64,000 nucleotides of DNA, from assembly GCF_036013525.1 (NCBI RefSeq), contig NZ_CP107853.1:3162001-3226000 (forward strand). The letters are read 5' to 3'. The notes below the pieces were generated by a model. That model was not told the origin of the DNA. It searched no databases and was given only the letters and a program-made list of their open reading frames with translations. The first letter of the stretch is position 1. The number at the start of each line of letters is the position of its first letter. Positions 51,779-60,935 of the stretch are shown here, one piece after another. The stretch is from Nonomuraea sp. NBC_00507. Its GTDB lineage: Bacteria; Actinomycetota; Actinomycetes; Streptosporangiales; Streptosporangiaceae. The position numbers were made by a program, and so were the translations under genes.

Positions 51779-54538
51779 GTGGACCAACGTAAGTGGGGCG
51801 CCGGGCACGGTGAGAACGTCGGGCTGCTCGGCCGGGGGTCGGAGTGTGCTCTCCTCGATCAGCTGATCGCGGCCGTCCGCATGGGGGAGAGTCGCGTGCT
51901 CGTGGTGCACGGCGCGCCGGGAGTCGGAAAGTCAGCGCTGCTGGAGTACGCGGAGAACGCGGCGGCCGGCATGCGGGTGCTGCGTGCGGTCGGTGTCGAG
52001 TCCGAGATGGAATTGGCTTTCGCCACATTGCATCAGTTATGTGCGCCGCTGCTGGATCGGCTGGAGAACCTTCCCACGCCGCAGCGCCATGCGCTCGAGA
52101 CGGTGTTCGGGATGCGAGGGGGGTCGCCGCCCGAACGCTTCCTGGTCGGGCTGGCCGTACTGAGTCTGCTGTCGGACGCCTCGGAGGGGGGTCCCCTGCT
52201 CTGTGTGGTCGACGACGCGCAGTGGATGGACCGGGCCTCGGCGCAGGTCCTCGGCTTCGTCGCCCGGCGGCTGCTGGCGGAGTCGGTCGCCCTCGTCTTC
52301 GGCTCTCGGCAGCGGTCCAAGGATTTGCTCGGCCTACCAGAGCTGGAGGTCACCGGGCTGAAGGCCGCAGACGCACACGCTCTGCTGAGCTCGGTGACGA
52401 GCGTCCGGATCGATCAGCAGATCCGCGATCGGTTCGTGGCCGAGACCAAGGGCAACCCGCTTGCCTTGCTGGAGCTACCGCGTGAGCTGGCCATGGCCCG
52501 GATGGCGGGCGGATTCGGCCTCCTGGGCACCGACACGCTGCCGGGCCGGATCGAGCAGAGCTTCCTGGCCCGGATCGAAGGCTTGCCGGAGCAGACCCGG
52601 TTGCTCCTGCTGATCGCCGCCGCCGAGCCGGTCGGCGACCCCTCGCTGGTGTGGCGTGCAGCCGAACGGCTCGGCGTCACGCCGGCGACGGCCCTGGCGG
52701 GCGGGACGGACGGGCTGCTGGAGTTCAACGTACGGGTGATCTTCCGTCACCCGCTCGTGCGGTCGGCCGTGTACGGGTCTGCGACGGCAGCGAATCGCCG
52801 GGCGGTGCATCTGGCGCTGGCGGAGGTCACCGACGCGAGCACCGACCCGGATCGCCGTGCCTGGCACCTCGCGTCCGCCGCGCCCGGACCCGATGAGGCC
52901 ATCGCCGCCGAACTTGAACGGTCCGCCGACCGGGCGCAGGCGCGCGGTGGGCTGGCCGCCGCGGCGGCGTTCCTGCAGCGATCCGTGGCACTGACCAACG
53001 ACACCTCGCGGAGCGTTGACCGCGCGCTGGCGGCTGCGGACGCGAGCCTTCAAGCCGGCGACCTCGACGCCGCGCGGCGATTCGCCGACATCGCGGACGG
53101 CGGCGCGCAGAGCGAGTACCAGCGCGCTCGATCACATCTGGCACGAAGTATGATCACGTTCGCGGCCGGCCTCAACAAGGAGGCGCCGCCGATGTTGCTG
53201 ACGGCCGCGCAGCGGCTCGAACCCTTCGACATGGACCTCGCGCGGGAGACCTACCTGACCGCGTGGTGTACGGCGGCATTGGCCACCGCGGATCCGGACA
53301 GCGTCACGGCGATCTCCCGGGCGATGCGCGAACTTTCCCCTCCGCACGGTGGTCCGCGTGCCCTCGATCTCGTGATCGAGGGCTACGCGCTGCTCATCAC
53401 CGACGACCGGAGCGCCGCGCTCCCCCCGTTGCAAAAGGCGATGACCGCGCTCAAGAACCATCCCGTGCAGGACTTCCTGAAGTGGGGCTGGGCGGCCTGC
53501 AGCGCGAGCCCGATCCTCTGGGACGACCGGGGCATGCGCGAGCTATTCCTCAGGGTGGTCGCGGAGGTGCGCACGGCCGGCGCCCTGACCGAGCTTCCCC
53601 TCTATCTCTCCGGGTTGGGGACCATGACCGTGCTGAACGGCGAATTCGCCGCCGCGGCCGCGATCGTCGCCGAATCCGAAGCCGTCGACGCCGAGACGGG
53701 CGTGCCCATGGCGCAGTACACCAAGCTCTTTTTGGCGGCGATGCAGGGAAAGGAGGCCGAGGCCTCGGCGCTGATCGCCGCCGCGATCGAACAGGCAGGC
53801 GCGGACGGCCAGTTGAATGCCGTCGCGGGCGCTCAGTGGGCGGCCGCGGTCCTCTACAACGGTCTCGCCCGATATGAGCAAGCGTTGCCGGCGGCCCAGG
53901 CCGGCGCCGGGACCGCCAACCTGATTCTCTCCCAGTGGATGCTGCCCGAACTCGTCGAGGCGGCAGCGCGCCTCGGAGACCACACGGCCGCACAGGGTGC
54001 GCTCGACGGTATAGCGGACGCGGCAGAGCCGTGCGACACCGACTGGGCACAGGGTTTGCTGGCTCGCTGCCGGGCGCTGCTGAGCGACGCCGCCGCCGCG
54101 GACGGCCTCTACCGCGAAGCGATCGAGCGGTTGGAACGGACGCTGCTGCGTCCAGACTTGGCGCGCGCTCACCTGCTGTACGGCGAGTGGTTGCGCAGGA
54201 ACCGTCAGCGGGCCGAGGCGCGGGCTCACCTGCGTACCGCGTACGAGATGTTCGTGTCGATCGGGATGGAGGCGTTCGCCGAGCGTGCCCGCCGCGAGCT
54301 GCTCGCCACGGGCGAGACCGTCCGCAAGCGCAAGAACGGGGCCTCGACGAGTGACGAGTTGACGGCGCAGGAGAAACAGATCGCCCTGCTCGTGCGGGAC
54401 GGCCTGTCCAACCCGGAGATCGGGGCTCGTCTCTTCCTGAGCCCGCGTACGGTCGAGTGGCACCTCCGCAAGGTCTTCGCCAAGCTCGGGATCAGCTCCA
54501 GAAGGGAGCTCGGCGACGCCCTGTCCCGTGGACAGTAG
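51779..54538 (+). CDS. LAL-type (large ATP-binding LuxR) transcriptional regulator
   Basis: A 919-residue regulator. GTG 51779 is chosen because GGGGGACC precedes it; the open frame extends to 51755 with a TTG. Walker A is GAPGVGKSALL, Walker B LLCVVDDAQWMD, followed by a TPR-like region and a LuxR HTH (ELTAQEKQIALLVRDGLSNPE, HLRKVFAKLGI). Divergent from the secreted tannase-family gene (start 51539, gap 239 bp), for which it is a candidate activator. Paralogue of the other two LAL genes in the window. Confidence 0.92.
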   Translation: MDQRKWGAGHGENVGLLGRGSECALLDQLIAAVRMGESRVLVVHGAPGVGKSALLEYAENAAAGMRVLRAVGVESEMELAFATLHQLCAPLLDRLENLPTPQRHALETVFGMRGGSPPERFLVGLAVLSLLSDASEGGPLLCVVDDAQWMDRASAQVLGFVARRLLAESVALVFGSRQRSKDLLGLPELEVTGLKAADAHALLSSVTSVRIDQQIRDRFVAETKGNPLALLELPRELAMARMAGGFGLLGTDTLPGRIEQSFLARIEGLPEQTRLLLLIAAAEPVGDPSLVWRAAERLGVTPATALAGGTDGLLEFNVRVIFRHPLVRSAVYGSATAANRRAVHLALAEVTDASTDPDRRAWHLASAAPGPDEAIAAELERSADRAQARGGLAAAAAFLQRSVALTNDTSRSVDRALAAADASLQAGDLDAARRFADIADGGAQSEYQRARSHLARSMITFAAGLNKEAPPMLLTAAQRLEPFDMDLARETYLTAWCTAALATADPDSVTAISRAMRELSPPHGGPRALDLVIEGYALLITDDRSAALPPLQKAMTALKNHPVQDFLKWGWAACSASPILWDDRGMRELFLRVVAEVRTAGALTELPLYLSGLGTMTVLNGEFAAAAAIVAESEAVDAETGVPMAQYTKLFLAAMQGKEAEASALIAAAIEQAGADGQLNAVAGAQWAAAVLYNGLARYEQALPAAQAGAGTANLILSQWMLPELVEAAARLGDHTAAQGALDGIADAAEPCDTDWAQGLLARCRALLSDAAAADGLYREAIERLERTLLRPDLARAHLLYGEWLRRNRQRAEARAHLRTAYEMFVSIGMEAFAERARRELLATGETVRKRKNGASTSDELTAQEKQIALLVRDGLSNPEIGARLFLSPRTVEWHLRKVFAKLGISSRRELGDALSRGQ

Positions 54539-54652
54539 CGATGACGCAGTCCCTGGTCCTGGTTGACCAGTGACACTCCCTGGTGCGATCCGGCAGCCGA
54601 CTACGCGATTCTCGCGTGTCGGCATTTTCGCCCGAACGCAGGAGGAGCGGTC

Positions 54653-55270
54653 ATGGACATGAAGCTTGAAGTCGTCGTGGTGCCGGTCTCGGACGTCGAC
54701 CGAGCCAAGAACTTCTACACGGCGCTGGGCTGGCGGCTCGATGTCGACATCACCACCGGCGAGGACTTCCGGGTGGTGCAGGTGACCCCGCCCGGCTCGT
54801 CGGCGTCGATCACCTTCGGCACGTCGGTCACGTCTCAGACGCCGGGCACGGCTCAGGGATTGCACCTCGTCGTCAACGACATCCACGCCGCGTACGACGA
54901 GCTCAAGCGGCTCGGCGCCGACCCGAGCGAGGTGTTCCACGATGCCGGCGGCGTCTTCCATCACGCCGGGACCGACGCCCGGGTGCCCGGCCCGGCTCCG
55001 CAGCGCAGAAGCTATGGCTCGTTCCTGTCGTTCAGCGACCCGGACGGCAACGGCTGGGTGCTGCAGGAGGTGACCACCCGGCGCCCGGGACGGCTGGACC
55101 CGTCGGTCACCACGTTCGCCTCGACGTCGGACCTCGCGGCCGCGCTGCGCCGTGCCGCGGCCGCGCACGGCGAGCACGAGAGGCGCACCGGTGCGGAGGA
55201 CCCGAACTGGCCGGACTGGTACGCCGGCTACATGGCGAGCGAACAGGCCGGAACCGAACTGCCGTCGTGA
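54653..55270 (+). CDS. VOC-family protein with a C-terminal extension
   Basis: A 205-residue protein from ATG 54653 (GCAGGAGGAG upstream). Residues 1-140 are a glyoxalase/bleomycin-resistance domain (MKLEVVVVPVSDVDRAKNFY, FLSFSDPDGNGWVLQEV) with a short proline-rich insertion. The last 65 residues are an extra, Ala/Glu-rich tail ending HERRTGAEDPNWPDWYAGYM, seen in some actinomycete homologues. It overlaps a possible GTG start of the downstream SDR frame by 4 bp. Confidence 0.83.
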   Translation: MDMKLEVVVVPVSDVDRAKNFYTALGWRLDVDITTGEDFRVVQVTPPGSSASITFGTSVTSQTPGTAQGLHLVVNDIHAAYDELKRLGADPSEVFHDAGGVFHHAGTDARVPGPAPQRRSYGSFLSFSDPDGNGWVLQEVTTRRPGRLDPSVTTFASTSDLAAALRRAAAAHGEHERRTGAEDPNWPDWYAGYMASEQAGTELPS

Positions 55271-55350
55271 GCGCGTCCGCCTACTCAGCAAATGATCCGC
55301 GCGGCGGCGCCCAGTCCGCGTCGTCCTCGACCCAAGGGAATGAGGCAGAC

Positions 55351-56118
55351 ATGTACGATCGGCCGCTGGACGGAGCCGTCGCGCTCGTCACCGGCGCCAG
55401 CAGCGGAATCGGCGCCGCGACCGCGCGACGCCTCGCCCGTGAGGGCTCGGCGGTAGCTCTGGTCGCCCGTCGCCGCGACCGCCTGGACCAGGTGGTGTGC
55501 GACATCGCGAAGCTGGGCGGAGAGGCGGTCGCGTTGGAGGCCGACATCACCGAGCCCGAACGCGCCGACGACATGGTGCAGGACACGCTGGATCGGTTCG
55601 GGCGCCTGGACATCCTGGTCAACAACGCCGGGATCATGCTGCTCAACTCGGCGCTCCACACCACCATCGAGGAGTGGGATCGGATGATCTCGCTCAACGT
55701 GGCGGCGTTGTTGCGCGTCACGCACGCCGCCATCCCGCACCTGATCTACGCGGCGTCGACCTCCCCGCGGCAGGTGGCGGATCTGGTGAACGTCAGCTCG
55801 ACGGCCGGGCGAGTCGCCCGGCCGGGGAGCAGCGTCTATGGCCTCACCAAGTTCGGCCTGAACGCGTTCTCCGAATCGCTTCGCCAGGAACTGCTCAGCG
55901 AACGCGTCCGGGTCAGCGTGGTGGAGCCTGGCACCGTGGACACCGAACTGGTGAACCACCTCAGCGACACCACCCAGGACGCGGCCCGCCGCCAGCTCGA
56001 CGGAATCGAAGCGCTGCGGCCGGAGGACATCGCGGACGCAATCAGCTACATCGTCACGCGAGAGCGGCGGGTCGCCGTCAACGAGATGCTGGTCCGTGCC
56101 GGCGACCAAACATGGTAG
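55351..56118 (+). CDS. Short-chain dehydrogenase/reductase (SDR)
   Basis: A 255-residue classical SDR: TGASSGIG nucleotide motif, NNAG, SSTAG serine and YGLTK (intact Tyr-x-x-x-Lys). ATG 55351 has GAGG 9 bases upstream. A longer frame starts with GTG 55267 overlapping the VOC gene, and that start would imply coupling. The C-terminal DVVNEMLVRAGDQT-like end is typical of short, single-domain members. Substrate unknown. It follows the VOC gene in a likely operon. Confidence 0.88.
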   Translation: MYDRPLDGAVALVTGASSGIGAATARRLAREGSAVALVARRRDRLDQVVCDIAKLGGEAVALEADITEPERADDMVQDTLDRFGRLDILVNNAGIMLLNSALHTTIEEWDRMISLNVAALLRVTHAAIPHLIYAASTSPRQVADLVNVSSTAGRVARPGSSVYGLTKFGLNAFSESLRQELLSERVRVSVVEPGTVDTELVNHLSDTTQDAARRQLDGIEALRPEDIADAISYIVTRERRVAVNEMLVRAGDQTW

Positions 56119-56237
56119 CCGCGCCTGGCCGGCGTTTCCGCTGACCAGAGGCTCGCATCGGCATGGTTGTCACAAATCACGCTGCTACCCGGTCTTGTTT
56201 CCGGAATCGCTTTCTTCGATGTGGCCAAAGGAGCACC

Positions 56238-57968
56238 ATGCACCCGCCAGAGAAACGGATCGCCACGTCGGTCCTGGTCATCGGTACGGGAGGAGCCGGG
56301 CTGCGGGCCGCCATCGAACTCGCCGAGCGCGGTGTCGGCGTCCTGGCGGTCGGCAAACGGCCGAAGGCGGACGCGCACACCTCGCTCGCGGCAGGCGGCA
56401 TCAATGCGGCACTCGCCACGATGGACCCCGAGGACACCTGGCAACAACACGCGGCGGACACTCTCAAGGAGAGCTACTTCCTGGCCAACCCGCAGACCGT
56501 GCAAATCGTCACCGAGGGGGCCGCACGGGGCATCGAAGACCTCCAGCGCTGGGGCATGCCGTTCGCCCGCGAGCAGGATGGGCGCATCTCACAGCGCTTC
56601 TTCGGCGCCCACACCTATCGGCGCACCGCCTACGCCGGCGACTACACCGGACTCGAGATCCAGCGCACCCTGATCAACCGCGCGGCGCAGCTCGATGTCC
56701 CGGTCCTCGACACCGTTTACATCACGCGCATCCTCGTCCGCGACAACGCGGTCTTCGGAGCCTACGGGTTCGACCTGACCGACGGCAGCCGCTATGTCAT
56801 CCATGCCGACGCCGTGATCCTGGCCGCCGGCGGCCACACCCGGATCTGGCGGCGCACCTCCTCCCGCAGGGACGAGAACACCGGCGACTCCTTCCGCCTC
56901 GCCGTCCTGGCCGGCTGCCGCATCCGCGACGCCGAGCTGGTGCAGTTCCACCCGTCCGGGCTCATCGCACCCGAGAACGCGGCCGGCACTCTGGTGTCCG
57001 AAGCGGCCCGGGGCGAGGGCGGAATCCTGCGTAACCAGCTCGGCGAGCGGTTCATGTCCCGGTACGACCCCGAGCGCATGGAGTTGTCCACGCGCGACCG
57101 CGTCTCGCTGGCCGCGTACACAGAAATCAAACAAGGCCGCGGGACCCCGAACGGCGGCGTCTGGCTGGATGTGTCGCAGCTGCCGCGCGAGACGATCATG
57201 ACGCGGTTGCCGCGCGTCTACCAGACGCTCTTGGAACTGCAGATGCTCGACATCACCAAGCATCCGATCGAGATCGCACCGACCGCGCACTACTCCATGG
57301 GCGGAGTGTGGGTGCGCCCCGAGGACCACGGCACGGGCGTCGACGGCCTGTACGCGATCGGCGAGGCCGCCAGCGGCCTGCACGGCGCCAACCGCCTCGG
57401 CGGCAACTCCCTCATCGAACTCCTCGTCTTCGGCCGCATCGTCGGACAGGCGGCGGCCGAGTATTCCGCGGGCCTCGACGCCCAGCGCCGCTCGGCCGAG
57501 GCGCTCGACGCGGCACGGGCGGAGGTGGACGAGCTCCTGGCCGCCGACGGCCCCGAGAACGTGCGCTCACTGCAGCGAGCCCTCCGCGACATCATGACCG
57601 AGCATGCCGGCGTGGTGCGCGACGAGGGTGGCCTGCGGAAAGGCCTCGCCGAACTCGCCGGGGTAGAGGCGCGCATCGCCGACGTCGGTGTGCATCCGGA
57701 CCTCGCCGGCTTCCAGGACCTGGCGCATGCCTTCGACCTGAAGTCCGCGGCGCTCGCCGCACGCGCGACGATCGAGACCGCACTCGAGCGTCGCGAGACC
57801 CGCGGCTGCCACAACCGCTCCGACTACCCGGACCTCGACCCCGCGCTGCAGGTCAACCTCGTGTGGTCCGGTCCCGGATCGGTGGAGCGGGAGGCCATCC
57901 CGCCGATTCCCGGCGAGATCGCGGCGCTCATGCGCGAGGTATCCACCGTCGGAAAGCTCGTCGAGTAG
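56238..57968 (+). CDS. SdhA/FrdA/NadB-like FAD-dependent flavoprotein
   Basis: A 576-residue FAD-binding oxidoreductase. FAD motif GTGGAGLRAA (16-25), the flavin segment HTSLAAGGINAAL, substrate/catalytic region ARGEGGILRN, and HYSMGG near 355 are of the fumarate reductase/succinate dehydrogenase/L-aspartate oxidase family. No iron-sulfur (SdhB) subunit or anchor gene follows, so it may be a stand-alone oxidase or reductase. ATG 56238 follows AAAGGAG. It heads the group ending at 60874 with a stress protein and an iron protein. Confidence 0.87.
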   Translation: MHPPEKRIATSVLVIGTGGAGLRAAIELAERGVGVLAVGKRPKADAHTSLAAGGINAALATMDPEDTWQQHAADTLKESYFLANPQTVQIVTEGAARGIEDLQRWGMPFAREQDGRISQRFFGAHTYRRTAYAGDYTGLEIQRTLINRAAQLDVPVLDTVYITRILVRDNAVFGAYGFDLTDGSRYVIHADAVILAAGGHTRIWRRTSSRRDENTGDSFRLAVLAGCRIRDAELVQFHPSGLIAPENAAGTLVSEAARGEGGILRNQLGERFMSRYDPERMELSTRDRVSLAAYTEIKQGRGTPNGGVWLDVSQLPRETIMTRLPRVYQTLLELQMLDITKHPIEIAPTAHYSMGGVWVRPEDHGTGVDGLYAIGEAASGLHGANRLGGNSLIELLVFGRIVGQAAAEYSAGLDAQRRSAEALDAARAEVDELLAADGPENVRSLQRALRDIMTEHAGVVRDEGGLRKGLAELAGVEARIADVGVHPDLAGFQDLAHAFDLKSAALAARATIETALERRETRGCHNRSDYPDLDPALQVNLVWSGPGSVEREAIPPIPGEIAALMREVSTVGKLVE

Positions 57969-58015
57969 CCGGCAACCAGCAACGGACGCGGCCTCTTCTC
58001 GAAAGGACGACACTG

Positions 58016-58834
58016 ATGAGCGCTGTAGTCGTAGGCGTGGACGACTCCGAGAACAGCCTGCGGGCTGTGGAGTGGGCCGCCGGCGAGGCCGGACGCCGCC
58101 GGCAGCCGCTGCAGATCCTCCACGCCTTCATCTGGCCCCTCCTCGGAGTCCCCCTCGGACGGGCGCCAGGAGCGCCACCCGAAGGCGGCCTCCGGCACGC
58201 CGCCGAACGCATCCTGGCCACCGCACTGGCGCGTGCGCACGCGGTTGCGCCCGACGTCGAGGTGACCACCAGCCTGCCGGAGGGCGAACCCGTCACCGCA
58301 CTGCTGCACCGTTCCCACCAAGCGGGGCTTCTCGTCGTGGGCAGCCGCGGGCTCGGCGAAGTCGGCGGTCTGCTGCTGGGCTCGGTGGGCGCCCGGCTCG
58401 GGGCAGAGGCGGTCTGCCCGGTCGTGGTCGTGCGCGGGCCCGTCACGCCACGCGGACCTGTCGTGGTGGGCATCGACGACCGCGGCGAGAGCGAGGCGGT
58501 GCTCGCCTTCGCCTTCGCGCATGCCGCCCGGACCACGAATGCCCTGATAGTGGCGCATGCCGGCGCCGAAGGATCAGCCAGTGGGAGTCGCCCGCCCCTG
58601 CCCGAGCACGACCTGGCCCGATGGCAGGAGCGCTTCCCCACGGTCACGATCGACCAGGAAACTCTCACCGGCCGGCCGGACAAGGCACTGATGCACGCCG
58701 CGTCCCAGGCATCCCTGCTCGTCGTCGGCTCTCACCACCGCCACGAGCTCAGCGCACTCATGCACGGCTCGGTCAGCCAGGCCGTCCTGCATCACGCCAC
58801 CTGCCCGGTGGCGATCATCCAGGTCCACCCATAG
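58016..58834 (+). CDS. Universal stress protein with two UspA domains
   Basis: A 272-residue tandem UspA protein. Domain 1 has the ATP-binding pattern GSRG-x9-GS (SRGLGEVGGLLLGSVGA); domain 2 shows GSHH-x9-GS, where the second Gly is His, so nucleotide binding may be restricted to the first half. ATG 58016 follows AAAGGA. Same strand as the flavoprotein, 47 bp downstream. Usp proteins respond to hypoxia, oxidative or nutrient stress, consistent with the redox theme here. Confidence 0.88.
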   Translation: MSAVVVGVDDSENSLRAVEWAAGEAGRRRQPLQILHAFIWPLLGVPLGRAPGAPPEGGLRHAAERILATALARAHAVAPDVEVTTSLPEGEPVTALLHRSHQAGLLVVGSRGLGEVGGLLLGSVGARLGAEAVCPVVVVRGPVTPRGPVVVGIDDRGESEAVLAFAFAHAARTTNALIVAHAGAEGSASGSRPPLPEHDLARWQERFPTVTIDQETLTGRPDKALMHAASQASLLVVGSHHRHELSALMHGSVSQAVLHHATCPVAIIQVHP

Positions 58835-58914
58835 GGACACAGATCGCCCGTGCGGCTGATCCACGCAGTCAGCCGGCCTGCCGGACATCCACTCAAACCA
58901 CGTATGGAGGAAAC

Positions 58915-59139
58915 ATGAGCGTCCCAAGCGGCGAGAACGAGTTCCTGATCGAGCTCGAGGCCGAGGTCGAGGTCGAACTGACCGAGGTCGAGGCAAGGCA
59001 GCCGGAGGAAGGACTGCCGGTCACCGACTGGCTGTTCGATCCGACGGACGCCGAGCGCGAGGAGATCGGCCTGCGGGGTCTGCGCGACGCGATCGAGGTG
59101 CTGGAGGACGATGCCCGGCCTGGCGGCGACGTTGCTTGA
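58915..59139 (+). CDS. Small acidic protein coupled to the ferritin-like/CDGSH gene
   Basis: A 74-residue, strongly acidic protein (more than a quarter Asp/Glu): NEFLIELEAEVEVELTEVEA in the first 28 residues, then LPVTDWLFDPTDAEREEIG. No signal peptide, membrane segment or cysteine. GGAGG lies 6 bases upstream of ATG 58915, and the 3' end overlaps the next gene by 29 bp, so the two are translationally coupled. Family not recognised; a small adaptor or iron-site partner is a guess. Confidence 0.72.
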   Translation: MSVPSGENEFLIELEAEVEVELTEVEARQPEEGLPVTDWLFDPTDAEREEIGLRGLRDAIEVLEDDARPGGDVA

Positions 59140-60874
59140 GACGCGGATCGCCACGCTGGACAGTCTGCGTGAGCACCTGCAGTGGGCGGTCGAACTGGAG
59201 CACGCGACCTTGCCGCCGTACTTGTGCGCGCTGTACTCGCTGGACCCCGAGCGCAACCCGGAAGCCGTCCAGGTGGTGGGCAGCGTCTTCGCCGAGGAGA
59301 TGCTGCACCTTGCCCTGGCCGCGAATCTGCTCAACGCCGTCGGCGGCCGGCCGCGCCTGGATACTCCGCGGATGCTGCCGGAGCATCCCCGGACCCTGCC
59401 GCACGGCGACCGCTCCCTGGAATTGTCCCTGGTTCCCTTCGGCGCGGAAGCGCTCGAGATGTTCCTGCGGATCGAACAACCCGCGCCGCCCAGCGCTCCG
59501 GCGGAGGGCGACGCATACGAGACGATCGGGCAGTTCTACGCCGCGATCGAACAGGGACTGCGCCACCTGTGCGACCGCCTCGGCGAACAGGCGGTCTTCT
59601 GCGGTGATCCGGCCCGCCAGGTGAGCACCGCCCATTTCCGGCGCACCGCCGGCCGGCTGATCGCCGTCGACGGTCTGGCCTCCGCGCTGGCAGCGCTGGA
59701 GGAGATCGTCGAGCAGGGTGAGGGGACCGCCCGCGGCGAGGTCTGGGACGGGGACCAGGACGTCTTCCACCCCGAACGGGACGAGGTCGCGCACTACTAC
59801 CGCTTCCAGGAGCTCAAGCTCGGCCGGCGTTATCGGCGTGGCGACACCCCGCAGTCCGGACCCACCGGGGAAAAGATCGCCATGGATCTGGCCGGCGTCC
59901 TTCCGATGAGGCGCAACCCGCGACCCGCAGACCCGGGCAGTGCGATCGGCGCAGCGCAGGAGGAGTTCAACCACACCTACTGCGCCATCCTGCACCTGCT
60001 GGAGCAGGCATTCAACGGCAACCCTAAGCTGCTCGCGGTCGCCACCGGCACCATGTACGCGCTCAAAGCCCAAGCCCAGGCCTTGATGCGGATGCCCGAC
60101 GGCGAGGGCACCACGGCCGGCCCCACCTTCGAATACGTCGCACCCGAACGGCGCCGGTGGAGCGTCGGCGACCACCAGCGGATCGTCGTGCTCCGCGACG
60201 GCCCCTACGTCGTGTACGGCGGCGTCCCTCTCCGGCGCAAACGCAAGATCGTCTCTGCCGAGAACAACGCGCTGACCTGGAAGACCGGCGAGCCGCTGGA
60301 GACCGAGGACACCTACGCGCTGTGTCGCTGCGGCCATTCGGGGTCCAAGCCGTTCTGCGACGGAACCCACGCCGTGATCGGCTTCGACGGCACGGAGAGC
60401 ACGGAAATGCGGCCGTACAAGGAGCTGCAGCATGTGCACGACGGGGTGGGCATCTCGGCCCAGCGGGTGGGCGAGCTGTGCATCCACGCCGCCTTCTGCC
60501 TCGGACGCACGAGGCCGATCGCCGCGATGCTCGCCGACACCGCCGACAGCGACGTGCGCTCCACCATCATGGGCCGCATCGACCACTGCCCGTCCGGTTC
60601 CTACAGCTACGCCCTCGAACGCGGCGGCGAGACGATCGAGCCCGACCTTCCCTTGGCCATCTCGGTCCTGGAGGAGGAGGACGGACTGGCCAGCGCGCTG
60701 TGGGTCACCGGTGGAGTGCCGGTCCTGCGAGCGGACGGGCGGCCGCTGGAGACCCGCAACCGGATGACGCTGTGCCGCTGCGGCCACTCCGGCAACAAAC
60801 CGCTGTGCGACGGCACCCATCGGGAGATCGGCTTCCGGGAGGAAGCCCCAGGCCACGAACAAAGAAGGCCATGA
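59111..60874 (+). CDS. Ferritin-like protein fused to two CDGSH iron-sulfur motifs
   Basis: A 587-residue fusion. Residues 1-350 are a VioB/RebD-type ferritin-like domain (WAVELEHATLPPYL, FAEEMLHLALAANLLNAVGG) closely related to 39523-40587. The C-terminal part has two CDGSH [2Fe-2S] motifs, CRCGHSGSKPFCDGTH (about 416-431) and CRCGHSGNKPLCDGTH (about 557-572), separated by a (divergent) iron-sulfur region with LCIHAAFC. No signal peptide. It overlaps the 74-residue acidic protein gene by 29 bp. Iron or radical chemistry is likely, but the reaction is unknown. Confidence 0.85.
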   Translation: MPGLAATLLETRIATLDSLREHLQWAVELEHATLPPYLCALYSLDPERNPEAVQVVGSVFAEEMLHLALAANLLNAVGGRPRLDTPRMLPEHPRTLPHGDRSLELSLVPFGAEALEMFLRIEQPAPPSAPAEGDAYETIGQFYAAIEQGLRHLCDRLGEQAVFCGDPARQVSTAHFRRTAGRLIAVDGLASALAALEEIVEQGEGTARGEVWDGDQDVFHPERDEVAHYYRFQELKLGRRYRRGDTPQSGPTGEKIAMDLAGVLPMRRNPRPADPGSAIGAAQEEFNHTYCAILHLLEQAFNGNPKLLAVATGTMYALKAQAQALMRMPDGEGTTAGPTFEYVAPERRRWSVGDHQRIVVLRDGPYVVYGGVPLRRKRKIVSAENNALTWKTGEPLETEDTYALCRCGHSGSKPFCDGTHAVIGFDGTESTEMRPYKELQHVHDGVGISAQRVGELCIHAAFCLGRTRPIAAMLADTADSDVRSTIMGRIDHCPSGSYSYALERGGETIEPDLPLAISVLEEEDGLASALWVTGGVPVLRADGRPLETRNRMTLCRCGHSGNKPLCDGTHREIGFREEAPGHEQRRP

Positions 60875-60894
60875 CCGGACGCCTGGCACGGATT

Positions 60895-60923
60895 GGCCAG
60901 CCCTCGTCGAACGGGGGCTGGCC
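60895..60923. terminator. Bidirectional terminator hairpin
   Basis: GGCCAGCCC (60895-60903) and GGGCTGGCC (60915-60923) form a 9-bp perfect stem between the convergent stops of the ferritin-like/CDGSH gene (60874) and the secreted hydrolase gene (60936). Confidence 0.65.
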
Positions 60924-60935
60924 ATGGAGAAATGA

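Noticed and set aside
58915..59139. RiPP precursor peptide
   Set aside because: Leader-core layout is not evident, there are no Cys/Ser/Thr-rich core residues, and no maturase other than the ferritin-like protein is present.
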